DNA of 64,000 nucleotides, taken from NCBI RefSeq assembly GCF_018812025.1, contig NC_063053.1, forward strand, positions 10,371,623-10,435,622, given 5' to 3'. How positions within the stretch are numbered: the first letter of the stretch is position 1; every line of letters starts with the position of its first letter. The position numbers and the translations under genes are program-made. Positions 38,691 to 49,751 of the stretch are shown here, piece by piece. Source of the stretch: Megalobrama amblycephala. Taxonomy: Eukaryota; Chordata; Actinopteri; Cypriniformes; Xenocyprididae. The notes below the pieces were generated by a model that was not told the DNA's origin, ran no database searches, and saw nothing but the letters and a program-made list of their open reading frames with translations.

Positions 38691-38880
38691 TACCATTCAA
38701 AAGTTTGGGGTTGGAAATATTTTATGCTCTCCAAGGCTGCATATTTGATAAAAATACAGTAAAAACAGTACTATTGTGAAATATTATTACAATTTAAAAT
38801 GACTAGTCTATTTGAATATTTTAAAATTTTATAAAAATATATTTTAAAATATATTTTATTCCTGTGATACAACAAACATT
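38690..38880 (+). repeat. Dispersed repeat beginning ACTACCATTCAAAAGTTTGG
   Basis: The start matches the terminal sequence of a family common in cyprinids. The internal text CAGTAAAAACAGTACTATTGTG and TTATTCCTGTGATAC parallels the inverted copy at 62.5-62.9 kb. Confidence 0.6.
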
Positions 38881-39689
38881 TATCATTAATATCAGTGATG
38901 AAATCATTTGCTTACATTTTTGTGGAAATGCTGGCAGCATTACAGATTAGTAAGCTATACAACATTACAGTTTCAATATATATACATATAAGAAAAATAA
39001 TTTATACTCCAGGACTGGAAACTGGACAAAAATAAAGTTTTTTTTTTTTTTAATCCCTGTTTTTAAAATTGCAAATCTGCAATCTCATTGCATTACAATT
39101 GACAGAAATAACTAGACTTTTAGATCACATTCAGGAAGATCTCTCCTGCAGTGCCACATTATCATCATCTGCTCTTTAAACACAGCCACATACCAATGCA
39201 GTTTTATCAGATGGCCCCACACTGAGGTGCAAAGGACAAATATGGCAGCTCTTCACCCCCTCTGAGAGAAAACAAGCCAACTGACAAACCAGAAACTTGC
39301 GTTAGGAACTCTGGAGATAATCAGCTCTTGGACCCTGTTTACACATGTATTTAAAAGTGAAGTGGGACATTTATGCACTACTAGCGGCACCAAACCGAAT
39401 AGAGAAACAAAAACAAACAAACAAACAAGAAAAAACAATAAACCCAATAGGTAGTCCCATTCCAAATTCAGGATAACTGAATAACTGCACTATTGTCTGT
39501 AGAGCAGCATATAGCTGAACTGAACTCCTTTCATAATTGACATTTCACAGTCATTGAACTGAACTGAATCAGCACTGAGCTGACTGGAGCTGAATATAAT
39601 GACTGTTGTCTTTTTAGAGCTGCAGAATTGAATACTGCTTGCATCACTCATCATTTGTTCCTGTTTGATCTGTACTATCAGTCTGTACT

Positions 39690-41170
39690 ACATGTTAAAA
39701 AAGACAGTGATTTGAACAGTAAAAGACTGTAAAAATGCTATGGTGAAAAACTGTTAATTGGTTTACAGAAAGTTTCCGTACTATATATGGTGAATAACTG
39801 TAATAGATCTAACAGTACATTTAATGTAATTTTTAGTAAATTATCGTTAAATTTACTGTTTTTGGAAGTGAAAAAAAATGTCATTGTATAATTTACAGTG
39901 AAAAAACATAAATTGACATTCAGACAATTCCCTGTGTGACACTTCACATTTGATGTATTTTCGTTTAAATAACTCTGTCTCTTCTTAGTTTTTTCTAATC
40001 AGTTATGTACATTAGGATTTTATGCTACATCTAATGTTGTTAAAATAATGTTTATTGCATTTTTAAAATTTCATGTGTGTTACCATGATGGTGTTTAGTG
40101 TGTGTGTGAATGAGATGTGCACCTTTTATATATTAGTACTGTGCGTCTCATCTTGTGGAAAAGCTGCTTGTTTCATCACTGTGTTTGGTGATTGGCAGTG
40201 TATTACAAAGGTACAAAACAGATATCAGTACTTCAATAGATTGGTAAATTAATATTATATCAGTTAAAGGAGTAGTCCACTTTTAAATACACTTTCCTGA
40301 TAATTTACTCACCCCCATGTCATCCAAGATGTTCATGTCTTTCTTTTGTCAGTCGAAAAGAAATGAAGGTTTTTGATGAAAACATTCCAGGATTATTCTC
40401 CTTATAGTGTATTTCAATGGCTACCAACAGATTGAAGGTCCATATTACAGTTTTAGTGCAGCTTCAAGGGCTTTAAACGATACCAGATGAGAAATAAGGG
40501 TCTTATCTAGCAAAACGATCGGTCATTTTCGAAAATACAACCGTTTATGCTTTATAAACAAAATATCGCCTTGAACGTACTTTCCGCTTCCGCATTCTTC
40601 ATAACGCTTACGCTGAATGTCCTACGCCTTCCCTATTCTACTTACGGAAAAAAACGAAACTGGCGCCGCGTTCGTTCCGTAAGTAGAATAGGGAAGGCGT
40701 AGAACATTCAGCGTAAGCGTTATGAAGAATGCGGAAGCGTTCAATGCGATATTTTGTTTATAAAGCATAAACGGTTGTATTTTTTTCAAAAATGACCAAT
40801 CGTTTCGCCTTATTACTCATCTGGTATCGTTTAAAGCCCTTGAAGCTGCACTGAAACTGTAATATGGACCTTCAATCTGTTGGTAGCCATTGAAATACAC
40901 TATAAGGAGAATAATCCTGGAATGTTTTCATCAAAAACCTTCATTTCTTTTCGACTGACGAAAGAAAGACATGAACATCTTGAAAGAAAAGTGTAGCTAA
41001 AAGTGTAGTTATCCTTTAATGAAATGCATTTTTTTTTTACCATAAATTTCATGAAATTCATTTTTTTATGTTGCTACCGTATTTTTTACAGTACAGTTCT
41101 GGAAACCACAGCTGCTGTTTTTTTACTGTAAATTTTACAGGGATTTTTTTTTTTTTTTTACAGTGGTGGC
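39690..41170. mobile_element. Acagtaaa-type repeat, split by a palindromic insertion
   Basis: Both flanks (39690-40260 and 41020-41170) are built from TTACAGTAAA/TTTACTGTAAA words typical of one short dispersed family. The segment 40268-41015 interrupts it. Element ends are not sharp, so the boundaries are approximate. Confidence 0.5.
40268..41015. mobile_element. TTAA-flanked near-perfect palindrome (foldback transposon)
   Basis: The arms 40268-40650 and about 40672-41015 are near reverse complements, meeting around a GC-rich centre (CTGGCGCCGCG). Both sides are bounded by TTAA (40264-40267, 41016-41019). There is no protein. The arm text CCCATGTCATCCAAGATG and GAAAACATTCCAGGATTATT marks a family I recognise as widespread in cyprinids. 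Confidence 0.85.
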
Positions 41171-44100
41171 TTGACAAATTGATTTTGTGGCACTAATAGA
41201 TATTGCACACTTTACCCTTAAAAGAAGGATTAAACGGCCTGTGCGTGACACTATCACTTCTCCTATGGGTTTTATGCAGAAATAAAGTCAACAAGTTGAA
41301 ACAGGACATAAAGTCATCAATCAAAGGAGAATATGTTAAAAACACATAACAGATAATCTGTGTTGCATTAAGACCCATTCATTGAGACGATAGAATTTCT
41401 CATTCGGTTGTAGAGCAACATTCACAGACCTGAGTTATTAATATCATAGTGAATAGAGGGGTTTGGTAAAGTGGGTTCTGCTCCATGAGTTTTGACTCGA
41501 ACGGGAGGAAACTCATTCTGCCTCGGTGACTGTGAAAAGTTCATATGACGCACTGACATTTCATTAGCATGGCCCTTTTTGTCTCTGTGAATCGTGTGGA
41601 TTTGTGATGTTACGTAAACCCGTTGTTGATTTCTCAGTCATTTCTTCAGAAACTAACAATGCAGTGATGAAAGTCTAATGATGTTGTGGCCAGATATAAG
41701 ACACAAAACCACCTGTGATATTTGCAACCAACACTGTTGCAAAAAAAAAAAAAAAAGAGAAAGAAAAAAAAAGTATAAAAAGTCATGTCTGAATGTCTAG
41801 ATAGATAGATAGACATTTCAAACATAGTTTGCTATAATGTTATTTTGCATTTAATCCAATTTTGCAGAATGTTTTAACATGTAAGTCTGATCAAATGTGA
41901 AAAAAAAACTATCTACATCATTGCATCTGTTCTCACTGGAGATTTCAAGCACATTGCATAATTTGTGAGATACCATATTGCACTCAGTGTACTGTCGTAC
42001 TTTACATCGTACTATATACTGCAGAAATAGTATAAAAGTATGCTATTCTGAACATAGCCAATGTCTGATTGAACCTCATGTTTATTGAACCTCTGTCACC
42101 TGCTCCAGATCCCACCTGAACTAAGGTCAATAGGTTCACAATTCACTGCATAAGAAAGAGTTGGAAAGAAACTCAGAGATAGGTTGTGTATCAATAAATA
42201 TAGAGGAATTTTACAGCAGGGCATCTGCTTATCCATATATAAGCAACACACAAGCAGATATTCAGATGCATGCAGACAGAAAAACAGCAGAATGAGTGCA
42301 CATGAGAGAGCGGTGTTTGTTGAGCTGGTTTGCTCTGGACAATGAACCCCATCTTTATGGCTTTTTTATGATCTGTTTGCTCTTTCCTGCTAATCCAGGT
42401 CAACATTTGACAGATACGCACACACACACATACTTTCCAGCCATCAAGAAAGACAGACACACACAAAAGCTCAATTCGGAACACTACATTGGCAGCAACT
42501 TATACAAATCGCACTTGAGACTTAGCTTATCAAAAATCACAACTGATTACAACAGAATTGCTAAGCAATTTATCTAACATTTACAAAGAACAACAATACA
42601 ATTAATTATTTTACTTGTATTAAATGAATTATATTTATAATCTTTTTTCATTTCATCTTGGATGGAGTGTGTTCACGTTAGTAAAGAGACACACACATGC
42701 AGAGAGAGAGACAGAGAGAAGCATTACATTCTCTGCTGGTCAGCATGAGCTTAATTAAAGACTGGACTGTTAATAGCCCAACCTACAAAGACACACAGGA
42801 GTCACAGAATTGATCACCGTCTGGCACCACATACATTACATGCACTCTTATGTCATCAATACACAGCATCGACAGGAGAGAGCGTCTCTGTGTCAGGTTT
42901 TGCCTACATTATGGAAACCAAATGTGCGGAAACATCATAGTAAGTAACCTGAAATCAGCTTAAAATACATTCTAAACAATATGTGTGGGTTATCATTACT
43001 CATTATTAAAACAACTGAAGTCAAGCCTGCTTAGCTTTAGTAAACCAAGGTTTGGCCATAGGATGCTACAGCTGTACTGCTTCACATATATATATGCACA
43101 TCCTGAGTGGCTCAAAATGTCTCTCAGAATGAGCTACCACATCTTTTGCAATAGAGAATAGTCACACTATAGTAAAGCTCTACCATATAGTCAGGATCTC
43201 AGTTTAATGGATGGTTCTTCTCACAGTCCAGTGCCTGTATAGCTGTACTCTGACATTAGGAGCCTGGGAGTGTGTGCTAATATACAAGAAATGTATGCTT
43301 TTACACGATATTGCTGTTAACCATTTTTTTTTTTTTTTTTTTTTTTTTTGGCGATTTGGCAGTCCTGGAGCCACTGTACTGAAACCACACTGATCAGAAT
43401 GTGCTACTGCCTTAGTTAATGAGGTCAAATTAATAATTCAATTATTAGCCAGTTAGGACCTTGTTTTAAAGGATGGTTCTTTTACAGTCTAGTGCCCCTA
43501 CCAGTGCACTCTGACTTTAGGAGCCATATACGCCTGGGAGTGAGCACCCCCTGCTGGCCTCACTAAAGCATCATCCAACTGTAATCAAGTTTTTTCAAAA
43601 AAGGTCTCCCATTTATGTCACAACCTGGCTTGAGCCCACTTAGCTTCAGTAGTGAGCCAGGTTTAGGACATTGAACACTATAATCACACTGCTTTTCCTT
43701 CCACATTAAAATGAATTAAAATGCAGACTAAGTGAGATCAGATGATGATAGTTTTCTATTGGTGGTTTTATAATCATTGTGAAATAGCCTGATTAACTGA
43801 TGTCATTTGAATCTAATAACTGTGTTGTTCAGTTAATACATGTACATTACAAACCTTGTTAGTGCAATATGCTATATTACAACAATCAGTCAGACAATTA
43901 ACAATAACTCTGAGTTGATACACAAAGGCATCAAGAATCAGCACATTAATCTCAACAATCAAAATGTCATGCAGAAATGCATGCTGGGGACAATAGTACA
44001 AAACTCTCAGCATGCATCAAAGCATTAATAAATTGTGCATCACAATTGTCCTATTATTTTCTTTAATTCTAACTATTTGCTTTATTTTTTGCTGTGGTTT

Positions 44101-45028
44101 TTCTTCTGTCTTTTAGTAGCTTCTTGTGATGTCCAGAGCTGATCTGAATGTCTGAATATTTTGTCACCATTGTTGAGATCCATACGCTTATTGCTCATAT
44201 CTGTGTTTGTCATTGAAGTTTATTGCATTCTGTTCATGGATTTTATTTTCAATCTATTAACTGATTTTTGTAATGCTGTGTGATCTCATGTTACAAAAAA
44301 CAGGGTTTGTAATTTAAATGTCTTAATGGCACAACGCAATTGTTACATTCAAATGACATCTGTGATTCAGGCTATTTCAAGATTGTTACGGACACAGACA
44401 TGTCACAACAAAGCTTGTTCCAATAGGGGATTTATTATAGAAAGTATATAAACATAACTGTGGAAGGAAGCTAAGTCGGGGAAGACAAAATATCAACAAA
44501 CAAAACGCTGCATTAAATCCTGCCGCCCAGATATGGCAACGAGGCTTCTTATGCCAAACTCATACGCAGTCCTCAGGTACAGGAAATCAGTTCCTAATAA
44601 AACAAATACACAAATAACAAAATCATTTCCGCACCCTAGAGGACAAATTGTTACACAAAAATAAATCAATCAAAACCACATGCACATGTAACAATGATGA
44701 TTATAAAGCCATCAATAGCTAAAAATCATCATCTGATCTCGTTTCAGCTTTCTTTGCTACTGCAAATGTGTTTGACAAACACACTATCACAACAGCCAGA
44801 GAAGAAAAACATATTATAAGAGTTAAGAGTCCAACTAATGGAAACACCAATCACCAATTTATGTTCATTCTCAATAAGAACTTCTGTAGATGAATTACAG
44901 AAATAAAGTCAATCTGGTTAGTAATATGTGAAGCTGTAATGCTCCTCCTCTGCTGACATCTGGAGAGATTTAATGTCTTCTTTTACCTTCAGTTGATTTC
45001 ATCTAAGGCTGTGGCTGAAATCAGTTGT
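41171..45028. other. Intergenic, no gene seen
   Basis: Contains poly-A at about 41742-41770, a 26-T tract at 43324-43349, and two similar segments. GATGGTTCTTCTCACAGTCCAGTGCC at 43207 is echoed at 43471, and TTAGCTTTAGTAAACC near 43031 is echoed as TTAGCTTCAGTAGTGAGCC near 43639. These suggest a local duplicated repeat. No supported coding exon. Confidence 0.4.
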
Positions 45029-45339
45029 CCCTTATGGAAAGAAAATATATTTCCCTGTATGAATGATCAATATATAACACGATTTAACAGTATATTTGAA
45101 AATATACAGAAAAATATATTGCGTAAATATATTACAATATATTGAATAATACATAAGGAATTGCCGCTTTTCATATATTGAAAATTATGTGATAATATAT
45201 TTACTAATGTATAATAATGTATGTAATTTTATATTCAGTAATATGCTTCAGAATATATAGATTTATATGTGATCAGATATGGTACTGCATGCATAATATA
45301 TTGCAGATATATTTACTCATGCAGTATATACACATATAT

Positions 45340-45868
45340 GGCTACCACTTGCTGCTCGCATCAAATTCAAGGCGTTGACGCTTGCTTACAGATCTACCAC
45401 AGACTCAGCACCCTCCTACTTCCACTCACTCTTACGAGTCTACACTCCTACCAGAAACCTGCGCTCATTAAAGGAGCGAAGGCTTGTGGTACCATCACAG
45501 AGAGGCACGAAATCACTTTCCAGAACATTCTCGTTCACTGTTCCTTGCTGGTGGAACGATCTTCCTGCCTCCATCCGGAATGCGGAATCCCTGGCAATAT
45601 TCAAAAGACAGCTGAAAACCCATCTCTTTCGTGAGCACTTAACCTCATCTTAAAAAAACAAACAAAAAACTACTAATTCCTATCCTTTCACTTCCTCTAA
45701 TCCCTCTCTATTGTAGTTTAGGATAATCTGAGCACTGCCTATAACTTGTATTATGAGCACTTCTTGTCTATTTGCCTCGTCATGACGACTCGCTTGTTGT
45801 ATTCCTCACTTGTAAGTCGCTTTGGATAAAAGCGTCTGCCAAATGAATAAATGTAAATGTAAATATGG
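45340..45868 (+). pseudogene. 3' end of an L2-like LINE (reverse transcriptase C-terminus)
   Basis: An open frame to 45653 encodes a typical LINE ORF2 C-terminal region, with WWNDLPASIRNAESLAIFKR and KTHLFREHL. It is followed by the tail CTTTGGATAAAAGCGTCTGC and AAATGAATAAATGTAAATG, shared by fish L2-clade LINEs and their SINE partners. The upstream catalytic part is absent, so this is a 5'-truncated, non-autonomous copy. Confidence 0.8.
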
Positions 45869-46243
45869 TAAAATATATTATGTAACACATTCCTTGCATT
45901 TTATAATTATTAACATTTTAAATGTTTCATGTTTTCAAGCTAGTTAACAAAAGCACACCTGCATGTATTAAATGTCCTACCAAAGAGACTATCACTGTGC
46001 TATAGCGCACACAGCCACTACTTTTTTAATAAAGTTATTATAGTCTTAATGGTGTTTAGCCAATCATAACCCTTACCACAGGCTCTATACTCTTCAACAC
46101 AATGGTAACCCCAAAAACTCACACATACCAGAAAACCTTTTAAATTCCAAAACAATACAACTTTATACACTAACAGATCTCCCCTTATATCAATATTGAG
46201 CAAAACACATGAAATAGCACTTAATTTTAACATTTACTCACCT

Positions 46244-47402
46244 TTAACAGTCAGAAGCAAAGCATGCTATTTTAGCTGTGTGCTTAGGGTCATTGTCTTG
46301 TTTGAAGGTAAACCTTCGGCCCAGTCTGAGGTCCTGAGCACTCTGGAGAAGGTTTTCGTCCAGGATATCCCTGTACTTGGCCGCATTCATCTTTCCCTCG
46401 ATTGCAACCAGTCGTCCTGTCCCTGCAGCTGAAAAACACCCCCACAGCATGATGTTGCCACCACCATGCTTCACTGTTGGGACTGTATTGGACAGGTGTT
46501 GAGCAGTGCCTGGTTTTCTCCACACATACCGCTTAGAATTAAGACCAGAAAGTTCTATCTTGGTCTCATCAGACCAGAGAATCTTATTTCTCACCATCTT
46601 GGCAAACTCCATGCGGGCCTTTCATGTGTCTTGCACTGAGGAGAGGCTTCCGTCGGGCCACTCTGCCATAAAGCCCCGACTGGTGGAGGGCTGCAGTGAT
46701 GGTTGACTTTCTACAACTTTCTCCCATCTCCCGACTGCATCTCTGGAGCTCAGCCACAGTGATCTTTGGGCTCTTCTTTACCTCTCTCACCAAGGCTCTT
46801 ATCCCCCAATATCTCAGTTTGGCCGGACGGCCAGCTCTAGGAAGGGTTCTGGTCGTCCCAAATGTCTTCCATTTAAGGATTATGGAGGCCACTGTGCTCT
46901 TAGGAACCTTAAGTGCAGCAGAAATTTTTTTGTAACCATGGCCAGATCTGTGCCTTGCCACAATTCTGTCTCTGAGCTCTTCAGGCAGTTCCTTTGACCT
47001 CATGATTCTCATTTGCTCTGACATGCACTGTGAGCTGTAAGGTCTTATATAGACAGGTGTGTGGCTTTCCTAATCAAGTCCAATCAGTATAATCAAACAC
47101 AGCTGGACTCAAATGAAGGTGTAGAACCATCTCAAGGATGATCAGAAAAAATGGACAGCACCTGAGTTAAATATATGAGTGTCACAGCAAAGGGTCTGAA
47201 TACTTAGGACCATGTGATATTTCAGTTTTTCTTTTTTAATAAATCTGCAAAAATGTCAACAATTCTGTGTTTTTCTGTCAATATGGGGTGCTGTGTGTAC
47301 ATTAATGAGGGAAAAAATGAACTTCAATGATTTTAGCAAATGGCTACAATATAACAAAGAGTGAAAAATTTAAGGGGGTCTGAATACTTTTCGTACCCAC
47401 TG
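46244..47402 (-). pseudogene. Truncated Tc1-like transposon with frameshifted transposase
   Basis: On the minus strand, 46584-47024 encodes the paired-type DNA-binding half (HRSGHGYKKISAALKVPKST and more). A frameshift near 46600 leads into 46244-46612 with [11 protein letters not shown] and NDPKHTAK, which carry the first two catalytic Asp. The copy ends before the SPDLNPIE block, so the third acidic residue is missing. The right terminus GTACCCACTG at 47393-47402 is followed by the TA target. The left inverted repeat is absent. Confidence 0.9.
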
Positions 47403-47637
47403 TATGTATGTGCAATATATGTACATAATAAAGGATAAAACTTTATGAATGTAATGCTATTTTTGTCTTCATTTATAAATACTTTATATGTATCAATTTA
47501 TAGCCATACATGGTCAATACATATATTGCAATATATTGAAAATATTAGCACTAGTTTCACCATATATGGAAATGTATTATGTAATATATCGCATTATATT
47601 TTGCAGTATATTCCCATATATTTTTGTTCCGTAAGGG

Positions 47638-48535
47638 GTAGTTTCTGTTTTGTCTCTTTTTCTGTTCTCGTCTTTCTTTCAGTGATTCTGCTTGTTAATG
47701 CTATAAGATTATATAAATAATATATAAAGATTTTGTGGCTCATATAAGGTCCAGTTCTGGTTTATTTCTATGCTTTTGGCCGACATGTGGCATTGCTATG
47801 GCCTGCTTGTGGCTCAGATCTGGGGAGAGAAAGTATTGTTATGGTCTGAAGTCCCATTAAACTCTATTGATAACGACGGAACTAGTGACCATAGTTTGCT
47901 TTGGGAAACGCACACCTAACAAACAGGAGCGGTCCGCCCAAGTGCCATCATTCCACGCCACATGTGGCCCAGATCATCATACCACGCATGGCAGATGTGG
48001 GCCGAAAGTTATATTACAGGACTTAAGAACAGGATGGAAAGTGATATTAAGGACACAGGAAAAACACAGTATATTTTCTTTTATTCAAACCTGTTGCTGT
48101 AGATGATCATGGTGTTTAATGAGAATGTTTTCATCTGAATTCATGTCTTGATTTGGTCCAGCTAATAAGCTTCATAGGAAGCCCAGTGTATCATTGTGTG
48201 CATAAAGAAATCGTCACGTATACTCATCGTCATGTATACACAATAATACGTATGATTTGATTAATGAGGATGAAAAAAAAAAAAAAACAGCTGTAGACTA
48301 CAGCTCATACAGAGCCCTTTCTCTTGTAATTCATTTGGATTTACTGAGAGTTGCACATTGAAATATTGTCCTTTACTGTAGAAATACAATTGAAATATAA
48401 TAAATTGGCAGTGTGAGTATCAGCTCTTTAAAAAAAAAGTCAAATGCAGTTCATTTTTACCTTAACTTTGTATTCTATTATTTAAATATACAATATACTA
48501 GGGACATCAGCATTGATTCAACAGTTTCAGAAAGC
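47638..48535. other. Intergenic, nothing recognised
   Basis: No coding support. Contains an A-run near 48273-48286. Confidence 0.4.
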
Positions 48536-48539
48536 TTAA

Positions 48540-48639
48540 AGGTGGAGTGTGTAATTTCTGCACCACTAGTGGTATCAAATGAAAAAGTTACCGGTTTGAG
48601 AAGCCTAACTGGGACAACCAACTACTTTGGTTCAACCAA
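48540..48639. mobile_element. Truncated TTAA-type element start
   Basis: AGGTGGAGTGTGTAATTTC follows TTAA (48536-48539). Its beginning resembles that of the other TTAA elements here, but no matching right end is seen. Confidence 0.5.
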
Positions 48640-49027
48640 CCCAGCTAACAGAAAAGATGTTCTAAGAACGTTTGCTAATGTTCCCATTATGTTATGAAAA
48701 CGTTATTTCTCAATGCTCTCGGAACGTTCTGATTTGTAAATGTTTTTTTTTTATTATTTTTTTTTTAATCATTTTGCAAGTACGAAGCATCTGAAAAAAG
48801 TAGTTAGGAATGTTTAAAAAACAGATTAACATCCAACGAAAATGTTTCAAAAAAAAAAAGGTCCATGAATGATGTTTAAATAAAAAATTTTGTGCTAATG
48901 TTTTAATAGCGTTACTAAAGACCAGATAACTTAATTCTGTTAATTTTATCAGAAGAACATTTGTTCATAACTTTGAGAGAACCTAGAACGTTAGCCAAAG
49001 TTCTGAGAACATTCCCTGATAGCTGGG
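48640..49027. mobile_element. MITE with CCCAGCTAnCAG ends and AACGTTC interior
   Basis: The left end CCCAGCTAACAG and the right end CTGATAGCTGGG are inverted copies. Interior words such as GTTCTAAGAACGTTTGC and GAACCTAGAACGTTAGC mirror each other. It is non-coding. Confidence 0.75.
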
Positions 49028-49484
49028 AATGATAACTAGATTGTTTGACAGCAGTCAATATTTTTTTCAGTTCTGTTTGGTGCAGCTATTGGCACAGAAA
49101 TTATACATTTCACCATTAATTTTACAGATGTTTTGGAGGCTGGTACAGTAATAAAGGGTGAATACATGGATATGTGCTACTATGGATTACGTTTCTTTGA
49201 ATGCATTCAAAATTTACATGTACAGGTACAAAGACACAGACAGCCACACAGTGTAGCATCTACAATCCCTCCCTGAACAAAAAGTGATGCAAACATATGA
49301 GTCTTTACTGGAACACTGAATTAAATGGATTATAACTGTAAATGTACAAAGGTTCAGATTATCAGACCTGCATGAACATGATTTGCCAAGATATGCAACA
49401 AGAACAAAAAGAGAAAGACTCATTTCTGGGAGAGGGAAAATTAAAGCGACAGACACAAAAAATAAAGTGTTGCGAATTTTGGAG

Positions 49485-49637
49485 AAATATCTGAAATGTT
49501 TGGACCCTCTGTTTATTACAAACTGACATCATATGATAATATTGCAGCATGGAACTTTCTTCTGGCTATAGCTTTAACAGAAGATTAGTAAACAGCTGTA
49601 TGATACAATATTTGTGAGTAGATGATGTATATCCTGG
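49485..49637 (-). terminator. ablim1: ablim1 proximal 3' UTR and candidate poly(A) signal
   Basis: AATAAA on the minus strand at 49512-49517 lies about 120 nt after the stop. It is the closest canonical signal, but a longer 3' UTR cannot be excluded. Confidence 0.4.
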
Positions 49638-49751
49638 TTAGAAGAGTTTGGCTTTCTTCTTTAGTTCATTGCGTTTCCACAGAGGTAACCTGTCGAATTC
49701 CTTAATTTCCATCCCAAAGATTTCAAAGAACATCTCTGGAGCCAAGTGGCG
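49638..49751 (-). CDS. ablim1: ablim1 exon 16, headpiece core and stop
   Basis: 114 nt ending in TAA. It encodes [20 protein letters not shown], then [17 protein letters not shown]. The basic tail and terminal Leu-Phe are those of the F-actin-binding headpiece subdomain. Confidence 0.97.
   Translation of the reverse strand, partial: RHLAPEMFFEIFGMEIKEFDRLPLWKRNELKKKAKLF

Larger units (their letters stand above)
45029..47637. mobile_element. AT-rich inverted-repeat element carrying two nested insertions
   Basis: The left end CCCTTATGGAAAGAAAATAT and the right end, inverted (CCCTTACGGAACAAAAATAT read on the minus strand), match as terminal inverted repeats. The body is made of ATATATTGCAATATAT-like words. 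A LINE fragment (45340-45868) and a Tc1-like fragment (46244-47402) sit inside, explaining its length. Confidence 0.65.

Noticed and set aside
46196..46935. + strand frames opposite the Tc1 transposase
   Set aside because: Antisense shadows of the broken transposase on the minus strand.
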